A DNA stretch of 64,000 nt, from positions 140,646 through 204,645 of the forward strand of contig CAMVCW010000002.1 in the NCBI GenBank assembly GCA_947166125.1, given 5' to 3'. Positions 25,355-33,490 of this stretch are shown one piece after another. The DNA comes from an uncultured Candidatus Saccharibacteria bacterium. GTDB lineage: Bacteria > Patescibacteriota > Saccharimonadia > Saccharimonadales > Saccharimonadaceae. Position 1 is the stretch's first letter, and every line of letters begins with the position of its first letter. The notes under the pieces are model-generated. The model was not told the origin of the DNA, made no database searches, and saw nothing but the letters and a program-made list of their open reading frames with translations. Made by a program: the position numbers and the translations under genes.

Positions 25355-27307
25355 ATGTTTAAATGGCGCACCAAGGATATATGTGAGAAAGATATTTTGT
25401 CTCCGGACGGTCGCTTAAAGTGCCATTTTTCTCTTAAATCTGGACATATCTCATATTCCGTATCCAGAAATGATAAAGTCATTATCCGTCCATCCAAATT
25501 GGGCTTCCTAATCTGTGGCGAAAATCCTCTGCGTGACAATCTTAAACTCATTCGCACACATACTCGAAAACATGATGAAATTATAGAACTTCAGTGGGGC
25601 GAAGATCGCTATATCCAGAATACTTACACCGAGACGGCCTTTTACCTGGCCGAGGGTAAAGAACCCAAACGTATCTTTACTCTCAGATTTCGCGTTTTTA
25701 ACGACAGTGTAGCTTTTCGCTATGAAATCCCGCCTCAGCCCAAATTTCGTCGCATTACCATCAAAGACGAGCTCACCGAATTTAACCTAGATCTCAATAC
25801 CACTGTCTGGAAAATCCCCGCCTATCAGCCAGATCGCTACGAATATAATTACGAAAAATCCGCCGTTTACGATCTTCAAAATTCCGTTCACACCCCACTT
25901 ACGCTTCGCACACCCAATGGTTACTATCTTGCCATCCACGAGGCTGCGCTTTACAATTATGGCTCCATGACAATTAAACTAAACGCTCAGAATATTCTCA
26001 AGGCCGATATTACACCTCTTTCCGATGGTACTAAGGCCCACATCAATTTACCGTTCAATACGCCTTGGCGACTAATTATGGTCGCAAGTTCCGCTATCGA
26101 ACTCACCGCAAATCGTACAATGTATGCCCTCAACAAAGCCCCCACTCAAGATTTTAACTGGGTCCACACGCTTAAGTTTATTGGTATTTGGTGGGCTATG
26201 TATGTGGGCGAATGGACATGGGCACCAGGCGAACGTCACGGAGCCACCACCGAGCACGCCAAGGAATACATCGACGCCGCCGTCCGTCTTGGTATCTCTG
26301 GCCTCCTTATCGAAGGCTGGAACGAAGGTTGGGAGGGTGATTGGTTAGAAAATGGTATTAATAATAAATTTACCGTCGCTACATCAGATTTCAACTTGGA
26401 AGAAGTCGCTACCTATGCCACAGAACATAACATTGAGCTGGTCGGACATCATGAAACCGTCGGTTTTGTTGATAACTACGAAAAACAACTAGAGGCTGCC
26501 TATAGTTATTATGCCGCCAATAATATCCACTATATCAAAACCGGTTATGCTGGTAGTATGATGATGATAAACGGTCGCCGCGAATTCCATCATTCTCAGC
26601 TCGGCGTTAACCATTATCAAAAAACCGTAGAACTAGCTGCTAAAAACCATATTTGTCTAGATATTCATGAACCTATCAAAGGCACCGGTATCGAACGTAC
26701 CTGGCCTAATCTCCTTAGCCGCGAAGGTGCTCGCGGCCAAGAATACGAGGGCGGCGCACTTAGTCCCTCGCATGCTTGTTTCCTGCCCTATACTCGCCTG
26801 CTCGCCGGTGGGATGGATTACACTAGCGGCATTTTCGATCTCGCTAATAGCGTCAAGCGTATGGCTACTACCTTAGCGCGTCAAGTGGCCTACTTTGTCA
26901 CTATCTATTCTGGCATGGCTATGGCCGCCGACCGTCCGTTTATTTACGAAGATCGCTTTCCAAATGTCTTTAAGTTTATCCGCGCCGTCCCCACCAATTT
27001 CGAAAAAACTTTACCCTTACTCGGTGAAATTGGCGAGTATTATGTCGTTGCTCGCAAAGATCGTGAATCTGCAGATTGGTTCCTAGGTGGCGTTACCAAC
27101 GAAAATGGCCGGCGCGTGCATATCGATTTAGATTTTCTAGATAGCGGTGCTTACCAGGCCACCATCTATGCCGACAGCGACGATGCTCATTACCGCGAAA
27201 ATCCATTTGGTATCAATATTCAGCAAAAACACATTGGTCGTGGCGAAGCGCTAGATATCTATATGGCTCCTGGGGGCGGTTTTGCGATACACTTGAAGAA
27301 ACTCTAA
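25355..27307 (+). CDS. Glycoside hydrolase family 97 alpha-glucosidase-like enzyme
   Basis: 650 residues in the three-part GH97 layout: an N-terminal beta-sandwich (about 1-250), a TIM barrel with VGEWTWAPG, a VGHHETVGF segment and LDIHEPIKGTG then REGARGQEYEGG, and a C-terminal beta domain. The Glu residues in HHET, HEP and GQEY correspond to those of inverting, SusB-type members rather than the Asp of retaining ones (from family knowledge). There is no signal peptide, so it should act in the cytoplasm on imported or stored glucosides. Leaderless start: TATAAT ends 6 nt upstream. Confidence 0.9.
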   Translation: MFKWRTKDICEKDILSPDGRLKCHFSLKSGHISYSVSRNDKVIIRPSKLGFLICGENPLRDNLKLIRTHTRKHDEIIELQWGEDRYIQNTYTETAFYLAEGKEPKRIFTLRFRVFNDSVAFRYEIPPQPKFRRITIKDELTEFNLDLNTTVWKIPAYQPDRYEYNYEKSAVYDLQNSVHTPLTLRTPNGYYLAIHEAALYNYGSMTIKLNAQNILKADITPLSDGTKAHINLPFNTPWRLIMVASSAIELTANRTMYALNKAPTQDFNWVHTLKFIGIWWAMYVGEWTWAPGERHGATTEHAKEYIDAAVRLGISGLLIEGWNEGWEGDWLENGINNKFTVATSDFNLEEVATYATEHNIELVGHHETVGFVDNYEKQLEAAYSYYAANNIHYIKTGYAGSMMMINGRREFHHSQLGVNHYQKTVELAAKNHICLDIHEPIKGTGIERTWPNLLSREGARGQEYEGGALSPSHACFLPYTRLLAGGMDYTSGIFDLANSVKRMATTLARQVAYFVTIYSGMAMAADRPFIYEDRFPNVFKFIRAVPTNFEKTLPLLGEIGEYYVVARKDRESADWFLGGVTNENGRRVHIDLDFLDSGAYQATIYADSDDAHYRENPFGINIQQKHIGRGEALDIYMAPGGGFAIHLKKL

Positions 27308-27801
27308 TCTTTTATCTCGGCCGTAATCATTAGCCGATGTGTAGCGTCACCACCGTCTAGTAAATCCCCTGTGCAAGTCATAATTTCTAAAGTTTGTTTT
27401 TCAGTGGATGCCAGGATTTTACTCATATCGACATTAGCTTTTTCTAATACTTTTATATTTTTAACTACATAAATGCCATTGTCATAATTTATCTCATCGC
27501 CTATTTTTACATTATTAAGATTTTGGAATACCGTGGTGGAGTGTCCGATTAGTAAAGTTTTATTGTTGGCCCTACTAAAGCTACCTACAATGGCATCTGG
27601 TGTTTTAAGCTCGCGATTTTCTAATTGCAATGTGACTACATCAGTAGTTAGGTTAATGCTCGGAATATTTAGTTTTGTCGATATTTCATAATTTTTTGCT
27701 GCTTCGGCTGGTTGCAGACCCCAAATCACATAGGCCCCAAAAACCGCTACATATAGCCCTATCAAAACAGCTCTAAGGTTTAACCGTTTCTTGAGTTCCA
27801 C
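27304..27801 (-). CDS. Sortase family transpeptidase
   Basis: 165 residues from the GTG at 27801, fixed by GGAGG five bases upstream; the longer frame runs past the promoter (TATAAT 27820-27825, minus). One N-terminal membrane helix (10-29). Catalytic His87 (LLIGHST), Cys143 (MTCTGD) and Arg156 (THRL) in sortase order. It would join surface proteins to the envelope or to each other. No LPxTG-type sorting signal is seen in the surface proteins of this window. Its 3' end overlaps that of GH97 by 4 nt. Confidence 0.9.
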   Translation of the reverse strand: MELKKRLNLRAVLIGLYVAVFGAYVIWGLQPAEAAKNYEISTKLNIPSINLTTDVVTLQLENRELKTPDAIVGSFSRANNKTLLIGHSTTVFQNLNNVKIGDEINYDNGIYVVKNIKVLEKANVDMSKILASTEKQTLEIMTCTGDLLDGGDATHRLMITAEIKD

Positions 27802-27900
27802 ACTCTCCTCCTTGATTTCATTATAGCACAAGCTTAATTGAAAAATGGTAATTTTGGTTATGATTTTTCGCAATTTTTCACCACAACAATTTTTCTGTGC

Positions 27901-27906
27901 TATACT
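27901..27906 (+). promoter_or_regulatory. Promoter of leader RNA copy B
   Basis: TATACT preceded by TGTGC (extended -10). Transcription would begin near 27911, the first base of helix P1. Confidence 0.6.
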
Positions 27907-27910
27907 AAAA

Positions 27911-28055
27911 GTGCGATACTTAATCATAATTTAAAAGCCAATTTATTTTATGAATTGGTCTAGCTAAAAGAAAAACTTGGCACCGTAAGGACCAACCTTT
28001 TAGTTAGATCAATTGGCTTAAATGGTTAGGTATCGCACCTTGCGGTGCCATTTTT
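27911..28055 (+). ncRNA. Structured leader RNA, copy B (GGCACC pseudoknot family)
   Basis: P1 27911-27919/28030-28038 (perfect 9 bp), P2 27935-27943/28011-28019 (perfect 9 bp), P3 27957-27970/27997-28010 (14 positions, two G-U). The loop GGCACCGTAAGG (27979-27990) is complementary to CCTTGCGGTGCC (28038-28049), which precedes a T run at 28051-28055. None of the stems resembles copy A in sequence. It lies directly upstream of surface protein 2. Confidence 0.8.
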
Positions 28056-28093
28056 GTATACGCCTTTTCATAAATTTACAAGATGGCACCGCA
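28056..28093 (+). promoter_or_regulatory. Third complementary arm downstream of leader B
   Basis: TACAAGATGGCACCGC (ending about 28092) can pair back with GCGGTGCCATTTTTGTA, burying the T run of the terminator. The equivalent arm is conserved in copy C, within a block nearly identical up to the start codon. Confidence 0.55.
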
Positions 28094-28128
28094 ACCTAAG
28101 TGAAAAAACTCTAAGTGAGGTAAACATA

Positions 28129-29751
28129 ATGCGGTGTAAGAAAAACATAATATTGAGTTTAGAAATCTTAATATCATTTTATAGAAACATAATAAGCCAT
28201 TTAACAGAGAAGGTAAAAATCATAACATTAAGTTTAGTAATCATAATGTTAAGTTTTGCAAACATAGCATTATGTTCTTCTAATATATTTAATAATTCTA
28301 ATGTTTCTGCCTTAGACTATTCTAGTAATGTAGGTATAGGGTTTACCTTTAATCCTACGTTATCAGTAAATATATCTCCTAATGATTTGATTATTCCTAA
28401 TCTCGCACCAGGCACCACTAGTGATAGTAATATAATAAATGTATCCGTAGCTACTAATGCTTCTCATGGTTATACATTATCTGCTACAGTAGGTGATAGT
28501 TTACATAATAATACTAATCTAACCCATGCTAATAATACTGATATATTTAGTAGTATTGCTATGGATGCAAATTTAGCTAACTTAACTACGGATAATACTT
28601 GGGGTTATAGCTATAAAAACAATATAGCCACTACCCCTACTTGGTCTAGTTATTCCGGTTTATCTAATTCAGCGAGTAAAGTATTATTTAATACAGATAA
28701 TAATTCTAGTAGCTCCGTAGACTTTAAGATAGCCGCCAAAGCAAGTGAAACTCAGCCTAGTGGAATATACACAGGGACTATTAACTTTGCTGCAACTACT
28801 AAACCAATACCAAAGACTATAGACGATATAGCTTACATGCAAACATTTGCAGAATTAGACGCAGTAGATCTAGCCAGTGTTAAGAGCTCTATGACTTTAA
28901 ATAGTGCATATATGTTAAAAGATATTAGGGATGAAAAAGAATATTATGTTACTAGATTAGAAGACGGTAATGTGTGGATGACACAAAACCTAGATTTAGA
29001 TTTATCACATGATAGACCACTCACTTCTAATGATACAGATTTGAATGATAGCTCTTTATCTGGTGCATATAGTGTAGGATACACATACGATACTAGTGAC
29101 AATATTATATCTTGGACTCCTAAAAATACTACCAGAGATTATCAAAATAATACCGGTACAGCATGGGTTAATAACAATAATATGGCTTATTCCTTAGATC
29201 CAGGTGAATGGTATTGGGATGGAGATGATAGCGGTACTACAGCTTGTAATTATCTCACTACTGCTTGCGATCATTTCTCACAGACTCAGTCAGAAACCAA
29301 TACCCATCTATCCATAGGCAATTATTATAACTGGAGCGCAACAATAGCTAGTGATAATGGTAGTAGTTTAACTGCTAGTACTTATAATGATGTTACATTA
29401 AACCCACAAAATTCTATTTGTCCTAAAGGATGGAGATTACCAACTATATCCAGCCAATCTAATATAGTCTCAGGTTCTACCAATGAGTTTGCTAGATTGA
29501 ATTATTTATATAATAGTGGCGCCACAAACACCGATATCAGGTTAATCTCTAGTCCATTGTGGTTTGTAAGGGCCGGCCTCGTCAGCAGCAACGGTAATCT
29601 TGTCTATTCGGGCTCTGGAACAGGCTATTGGCCTAGTACGGTCTACGGTAGTGGCCAAGCCTACTACCTGGACTTCTCTGCTACTAACGTTAATCCGACC
29701 AACCATGTCAATATGTTCTTCGGGAGGTCTGTGCGCTGCGTCGCGCGCTAG
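28129..29751 (+). CDS. Surface protein 2: stalk plus FISUMP/C-type-lectin-like domain
   Basis: 540 residues. The start at 28129 follows GAGGT; the longer open frame would run back into the leader RNA. An N-terminal signal/anchor region of unusual length (about 1-62) is nearly the same as in surface protein 3. A beta-rich stalk (65-250) ends in KAASETQPSGIYTGTINF-like sequence. The FISUMP part has YMLKDIRDEKEYYVTRLEDGNVWMTQNLD and SICPKGWRLP near residue 430. The last 60 residues, with YWPST and FGRSVRCVAR, are the candidate variable lectin domain. Exported and probably displayed on the cell surface; expression is likely governed by leader B. Confidence 0.75.
   Translation: MRCKKNIILSLEILISFYRNIISHLTEKVKIITLSLVIIMLSFANIALCSSNIFNNSNVSALDYSSNVGIGFTFNPTLSVNISPNDLIIPNLAPGTTSDSNIINVSVATNASHGYTLSATVGDSLHNNTNLTHANNTDIFSSIAMDANLANLTTDNTWGYSYKNNIATTPTWSSYSGLSNSASKVLFNTDNNSSSSVDFKIAAKASETQPSGIYTGTINFAATTKPIPKTIDDIAYMQTFAELDAVDLASVKSSMTLNSAYMLKDIRDEKEYYVTRLEDGNVWMTQNLDLDLSHDRPLTSNDTDLNDSSLSGAYSVGYTYDTSDNIISWTPKNTTRDYQNNTGTAWVNNNNMAYSLDPGEWYWDGDDSGTTACNYLTTACDHFSQTQSETNTHLSIGNYYNWSATIASDNGSSLTASTYNDVTLNPQNSICPKGWRLPTISSQSNIVSGSTNEFARLNYLYNSGATNTDIRLISSPLWFVRAGLVSSNGNLVYSGSGTGYWPSTVYGSGQAYYLDFSATNVNPTNHVNMFFGRSVRCVAR
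29573..29751 (+). other. Candidate DGR-type variable region of surface protein 2
   Basis: GC-shifted end of the gene. Codon alignment with 15494-15679 gives pairs such as AGC/TAC, ACC/GGC, GTC/TAC, AGC/GAC, AAT/TCT and TAC/TTC, where the first two bases differ and the third stays. CTAGTACGGT and GGGAGGTCTGT are retained. Confidence 0.55.
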
Positions 29752-29813
29752 TATTCAACAGTTTCCAAACCTAATTTTAATAGCATTGAGTAAACTAAAG
29801 CCCTATTTTTTCC

Positions 29814-29840
29814 CTAATTAATTCCAACGGAATTAATTAG
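29814..29840. repeat. Perfect 12-bp palindrome
   Basis: CTAATTAATTCC and GGAATTAATTAG around a 3-base loop. First of three successive palindromes between surface protein 2 and the convergent metallopeptidase gene. Confidence 0.7.
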
Positions 29841-29849
29841 ATAACAACC

Positions 29850-29884
29850 AAAATTGAATTGGAATTGACTTCCAATTCAATTTT
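29850..29884. repeat. 35-bp palindromic repeat, copy 1
   Basis: Perfect 15-bp arms (AAAATTGAATTGGAA and its complement) around TTGAC. The same 35 bp recurs without change at 32047-32081. Confidence 0.85.
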
Positions 29885-29903
29885 CTAGCTAGCCTCTTTT
29901 GTT

Positions 29904-29931
29904 GACCTTTTCTACCTCCGGAGAAAAGGTC
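29904..29931. terminator. Hairpin between convergent genes, probable bidirectional terminator
   Basis: GACCTTTTCT and AGAAAAGGTC around an 8-base loop, between surface protein 2 and the metallopeptidase gene. T-rich flanks are weak, so termination is a guess. Confidence 0.5.
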
Positions 29932-29939
29932 AGAAGGAG

Positions 29940-30485
29940 TTATACCCCCGGGCTAAACATTTTCAACTTCTTCTCGTGTACTTTATAGTTTTTATCGTGC
30001 TTTCCCACTTCCGCCCAAAAAGCTTTAGAATGATCCATATGGTTTAGATGTGCCAACTCGTGCAGTATCACATAGTCACGCAACACTTCCGGTACCTTCA
30101 TCAGACCAATATTTAAAGAAATCGTCCGATTGGATGAACAACTTCCCCATCGCGTATTTGCATGTGATAGTCTGCATTTATCATATGTATAGCCATACAA
30201 TTTAGCATAATACTCCAGCCGATACGGCAAATATTCTTTTGCCCGTTTCATGAGTTGTTTTTTCTGGTAATCACGCGCTCGTTGTTCACGCGGATCCTTC
30301 ACGGGTAATTTCTCACGAATCATTCTACGATTACTAGTTAAAAATCTCTTCGCCAAAAACTCCGAAGTGTATTGCGGTACGGACATTTGCAATCTGCCCG
30401 ACGTAGAAATAGAAAACTTAATATTCCGCGCCAGTGGGCTTTTGCGCACAATTACTTCACCAAATTCTTTATCTTCAATAATCAT
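29940..30485 (-). CDS. YgjP-family zinc metallopeptidase (DUF45)
   Basis: 181 residues. The C-terminal half contains RWGSCSSNRTISLN, then the zinc-binding HELAHLNHMDHS (HExxH plus a distal His) near residue 142. YgjP/DUF45 proteins are SprT-like minigluzincins; cellular substrates are unknown. No signal peptide, so cytoplasmic. It lies 9 nt after the P-loop gene on the same strand, probably one unit. Confidence 0.9.
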   Translation of the reverse strand: MIIEDKEFGEVIVRKSPLARNIKFSISTSGRLQMSVPQYTSEFLAKRFLTSNRRMIREKLPVKDPREQRARDYQKKQLMKRAKEYLPYRLEYYAKLYGYTYDKCRLSHANTRWGSCSSNRTISLNIGLMKVPEVLRDYVILHELAHLNHMDHSKAFWAEVGKHDKNYKVHEKKLKMFSPGV

Positions 30486-30494
30486 TGAAATAAA

Positions 30495-30986
30495 TTAGCG
30501 TGCCTTGGCAAGGCCGGCTAGTACATGCTTGGTTTGTGTTTCGAAAGTGTGCTTTCCGGATAGTATGATTGGTCGCTCAAAATCCGCCGGCGCTTCCATT
30601 TCGGCCACTGCTGCATCATATATTTCTTTAGCTTTCTTGATAGTCTTATATTTTGAACGTAGGCGTACCTTTATTGTGGTAAAATCTGTCTGCACCCATA
30701 CTAGGGCTGGCTTATATCCGCGTTCGCGCAAGATATTGCGTACCTCGGTGCGATCTTTTTCCGTCTTCAGTTCACCTTCTATCACGATGGATTGTTTGGC
30801 TTTAGTAATGATTTCCAAAATAGAAAGTACCGCCTCATGCGAAAAGCCGTATTCTTCCCTGATTTCGTCCAAATTATAATATGCGAGGTTAAATTTTTTC
30901 GCGAATTTCTCTGCAAAGGTAGTCTTACCACTACCTGGTGCCCCAAACACCAACACCGCCCTAAGTTTTTTCTTATTACCTTCCAT
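30495..30986 (-). CDS. Small P-loop kinase-like protein (AAA_33/zeta-type)
   Basis: 163 residues. Walker A GAPGSGKTT at 15-23, a YYNLDEIREEYG substrate region, IVIEGELKT where these kinases have their second acidic motif, and LVWVQTD before a lid of Arg/Lys. The fold suits nucleotide, polynucleotide or zeta-toxin-like kinases; the substrate cannot be read from sequence. TACAAT (30996-31001, minus) ends 9 nt before the ATG. Confidence 0.75.
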   Translation of the reverse strand: MEGNKKKLRAVLVFGAPGSGKTTFAEKFAKKFNLAYYNLDEIREEYGFSHEAVLSILEIITKAKQSIVIEGELKTEKDRTEVRNILRERGYKPALVWVQTDFTTIKVRLRSKYKTIKKAKEIYDAAVAEMEAPADFERPIILSGKHTFETQTKHVLAGLAKAR

Positions 30987-31029
30987 AATATCTCTATTGT
31001 ATCACAAACTTACAGATAAGTACAAATTA

Positions 31030-32016
31030 CTACGTGGAAACTTTGCGATTTAATTTTAAACTATCTATAATATGTGTTATCAAATTGATTTCCTGTCCTA
31101 CTTTTTCTAGTTCTATTTTTTCATCTATTGGCTTTTCTGGACTAGGCGGTTCAAAAATATCTCCACCATCATCAATCCCTATAATCATCTTATTGTCGGC
31201 AAAATAAATCGACACGGTATCGTTATGCGAGCGTCCCAACTCTTGCACTCGCTCCATAAAATCTGGCGTTAAGATATATAAAGCCTCTACTCCATCCTCA
31301 GCATACATAGCAAAAGCTTTGTTAAACTCTGTCGACTCAGTCTGCATGTATTGCAGTATTTTATTTCTATCTTTTGGATTTATTTCGCTTTTAGGCGACC
31401 CACTATGTGTCAGCATCATTCTGGAATTAAATTTCTTTGGGAATTCAAATACTAAATAGCGTCCTTTAAAAACAGTCTCGTATTGCGTATCGCCATCGCC
31501 ATCCTTATATTCTTCTTCTATATGCACATCCGCTTGAGCAAAGTCTACATCCTTATATTTTCCAGTGGTTAAATCGTTCGACAAATATCTATCACCAGTA
31601 TTTATCATGCCGTTGTCAATCAAGATTTGTCTGTCTAGACCTACATCGTGATTATACTTTAAATTGGAAAAAGTCTTTTCTAACTGCTGTCCTACGAAAT
31701 ATCCCTTATAAGCTTTTTTGTATTTTACGGCGTCATCTGCCGTAGACGACGAAACCACCATGGCGATAATTACGTAAGGTATTAATATGGCAAAAAACAG
31801 CATCATTAATATGGGTATCAATAAGAAAAATAAATTTTGTAACGAAGAACTGAACAAAGATAAAAACAAATTCGCCAATACGCTGTAATTAACAATTACG
31901 ACTACTAGAAGTAGCGGTAGATAGATACTAAGCGTAATTCTTGTGGCTTTCCTCCTTACTTTTTTGCGCTCGTTTATATAGTTTAATCTAGCATTTTCAA
32001 CATCTTCAAACTTCAT
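31030..32016 (-). CDS. DUF3137 membrane protein
   Basis: 328 residues. Two adjacent membrane helices (about 26-50 and 60-88) follow a basic N terminus. The cytosolic C-terminal part contains FKGRYLVFEFPKKF, a DUF3137 hallmark, and ends with a hydrophilic Pro/Glu segment. Function unknown. A -10 box TAATAT ends 6 nt before the ATG, so probably leaderless. Confidence 0.75.
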   Translation of the reverse strand: MKFEDVENARLNYINERKKVRRKATRITLSIYLPLLLVVVIVNYSVLANLFLSLFSSSLQNLFFLLIPILMMLFFAILIPYVIIAMVVSSSTADDAVKYKKAYKGYFVGQQLEKTFSNLKYNHDVGLDRQILIDNGMINTGDRYLSNDLTTGKYKDVDFAQADVHIEEEYKDGDGDTQYETVFKGRYLVFEFPKKFNSRMMLTHSGSPKSEINPKDRNKILQYMQTESTEFNKAFAMYAEDGVEALYILTPDFMERVQELGRSHNDTVSIYFADNKMIIGIDDGGDIFEPPSPEKPIDEKIELEKVGQEINLITHIIDSLKLNRKVST

Positions 32017-32046
32017 ATACTTATATTATCACAAAAATCATATACA

Positions 32047-32081
32047 AAAATTGAATTGGAATTGACTTCCAATTCAATTTT
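32047..32081. repeat. 35-bp palindromic repeat, copy 2
   Basis: Identical to 29850-29884. Here too it is followed, after about 20 AT-rich bases and GTTGA, by a second unrelated hairpin (32104-32125). Confidence 0.85.
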
Positions 32082-32134
32082 AAAACTAAATTTTCTCTGT
32101 TGAGGTTTCTTTTTTAAAAGAAATCCCAAACCTG

Positions 32135-32210
32135 TGGCAGGGGTGGCAAGACTTGAACTCACGACACGCGGTTTTGGAGACCGCTGCTCTACCAACTGAG
32201 CTACACCCCT
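32135..32210 (-). tRNA. tRNA-Trp (CCA)
   Basis: On the minus strand the acceptor AGGGGTG pairs with CACCCCT, anticodon stem GCGGT/ACCGC with loop CTCCAAA (anticodon CCA), T loop TTCAAGT. CCA end encoded at 32135-32137. Confidence 0.95.
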
Positions 32211-32262
32211 AAAATTTAATGTTCCCTATCATTTTACCATAAAACGTGATAAAATGGTAGAG

Positions 32263-33489
32263 ATGAAAATACTTATGTTAGGATGGGAACTTCCACCGCA
32301 TAATAGCGGGGGGCTTGGTGTTGCCTGTCTTAACATGGCACGTGCACTTGCTGGCCAAGGTGCAGATATTGATTTTGTAGTTCCGTATGAAGCCGAGCAT
32401 CCAGAAATCAAATTCATGAAAATTCTATCTGCCACCCACCTGGATCCTATTTATCGTTACGGCGGTGGTGCTTATGAATCTTTGCGTTTACTGGAAAAAA
32501 TTATTCCTACTGTAGAAAAAGAAAAATTAGTTTCTATTCGTGATGTCCAGAAATCGTATTGCGAATTTGTCGAAAAATATCTCATGGAATATAAGCCTGA
32601 TGTCGTTCATGCTCACGATTGGCTCACTTACGAAGCGGGCGTTCTGGCCAAGAAAAAGTACAAAATCCCACTCATTGCCCATGTTCATGCTACAGAATAT
32701 GATCGCGCCGGGATGCACTATGGCAACCCACTCATCCACGAAGTAGAGCGCGAGGGCTTAATGCTTGCCGACGAAATTATTGCCGTGTCAGAGACCACCA
32801 AGCGTATCGTTCACGAAAAATATCACATTCCACTTTCTAAAATCACCGTAGTCTATAATTCCCTCGACGAAAACTACGAAAATAAAGCGTATCAATTCGA
32901 TAACAATGCCTATAATTATCTGGGGAGCCTCAAATCAGCTGGCTACACTGTGGTTTCTACGGTCGGCCGCTTTACCATACAGAAAGGTCTACATAATCTT
33001 ATGCGTGCCGCCGCTATGGCGCTTTCTAAAAATCCCAAGCTAATATTTCTTTTTGCAGGCGATGGTGAAGAGCGCAATGAATTAATTAGTCTAGCTGCAG
33101 ATTTAGGTATTTCTAAAAACGTTATTTTTACGGGTTTTATTCGCGGTAAAAGACTTCGCGATATTTATTCTGTATCCGATGTTTTTGTAATGAGCTCCAT
33201 TTCTGAACCATTTGGCCTTACCGCACTCGAGGCCGCGCACCACGGCGACGTTTTAATTCTCACTAAGCAATCTGGCGTGTCGGAAATCATATGGTCTGCT
33301 CTTAAATATGACTTTTGGGATGAAAAAAAGTTGGCGGATGAAATATTGGCAGTAGCAGAAAATCCTGCGCTTCGCAAGAGTCTGCAGAATAACGTTAAGC
33401 ACGAATACCGTAAAATTTCCTGGAACCAAGTTGCGAAAAAGTGTCTAAAGATCTATAATAGAAATATCAAACATAAGAGGTTTAGATAG
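32263..33489 (+). CDS. GT4 glycosyltransferase, glycogen-synthase-like
   Basis: 408 residues. The N-terminal Rossmann domain opens with MKILMLGWELPPHNSGGLG, the sugar-nucleotide synthase motif, then VHAHDWLT. The C-terminal domain has GRFTIQKGLHNL and the EPFGLTALEAAHHG motif with the catalytic Glu pair. It probably transfers glucose from ADP/UDP-glucose to a glucan chain. Start at 32263: TAAAAT (32250-32255) ends 7 nt before it, while an upstream in-frame ATG at 32254 overlaps the -10 box. One base separates it from GH57, so the two form an operon. Confidence 0.85.
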   Translation: MKILMLGWELPPHNSGGLGVACLNMARALAGQGADIDFVVPYEAEHPEIKFMKILSATHLDPIYRYGGGAYESLRLLEKIIPTVEKEKLVSIRDVQKSYCEFVEKYLMEYKPDVVHAHDWLTYEAGVLAKKKYKIPLIAHVHATEYDRAGMHYGNPLIHEVEREGLMLADEIIAVSETTKRIVHEKYHIPLSKITVVYNSLDENYENKAYQFDNNAYNYLGSLKSAGYTVVSTVGRFTIQKGLHNLMRAAAMALSKNPKLIFLFAGDGEERNELISLAADLGISKNVIFTGFIRGKRLRDIYSVSDVFVMSSISEPFGLTALEAAHHGDVLILTKQSGVSEIIWSALKYDFWDEKKLADEILAVAENPALRKSLQNNVKHEYRKISWNQVAKKCLKIYNRNIKHKRFR

Positions 33490-33490
33490 A

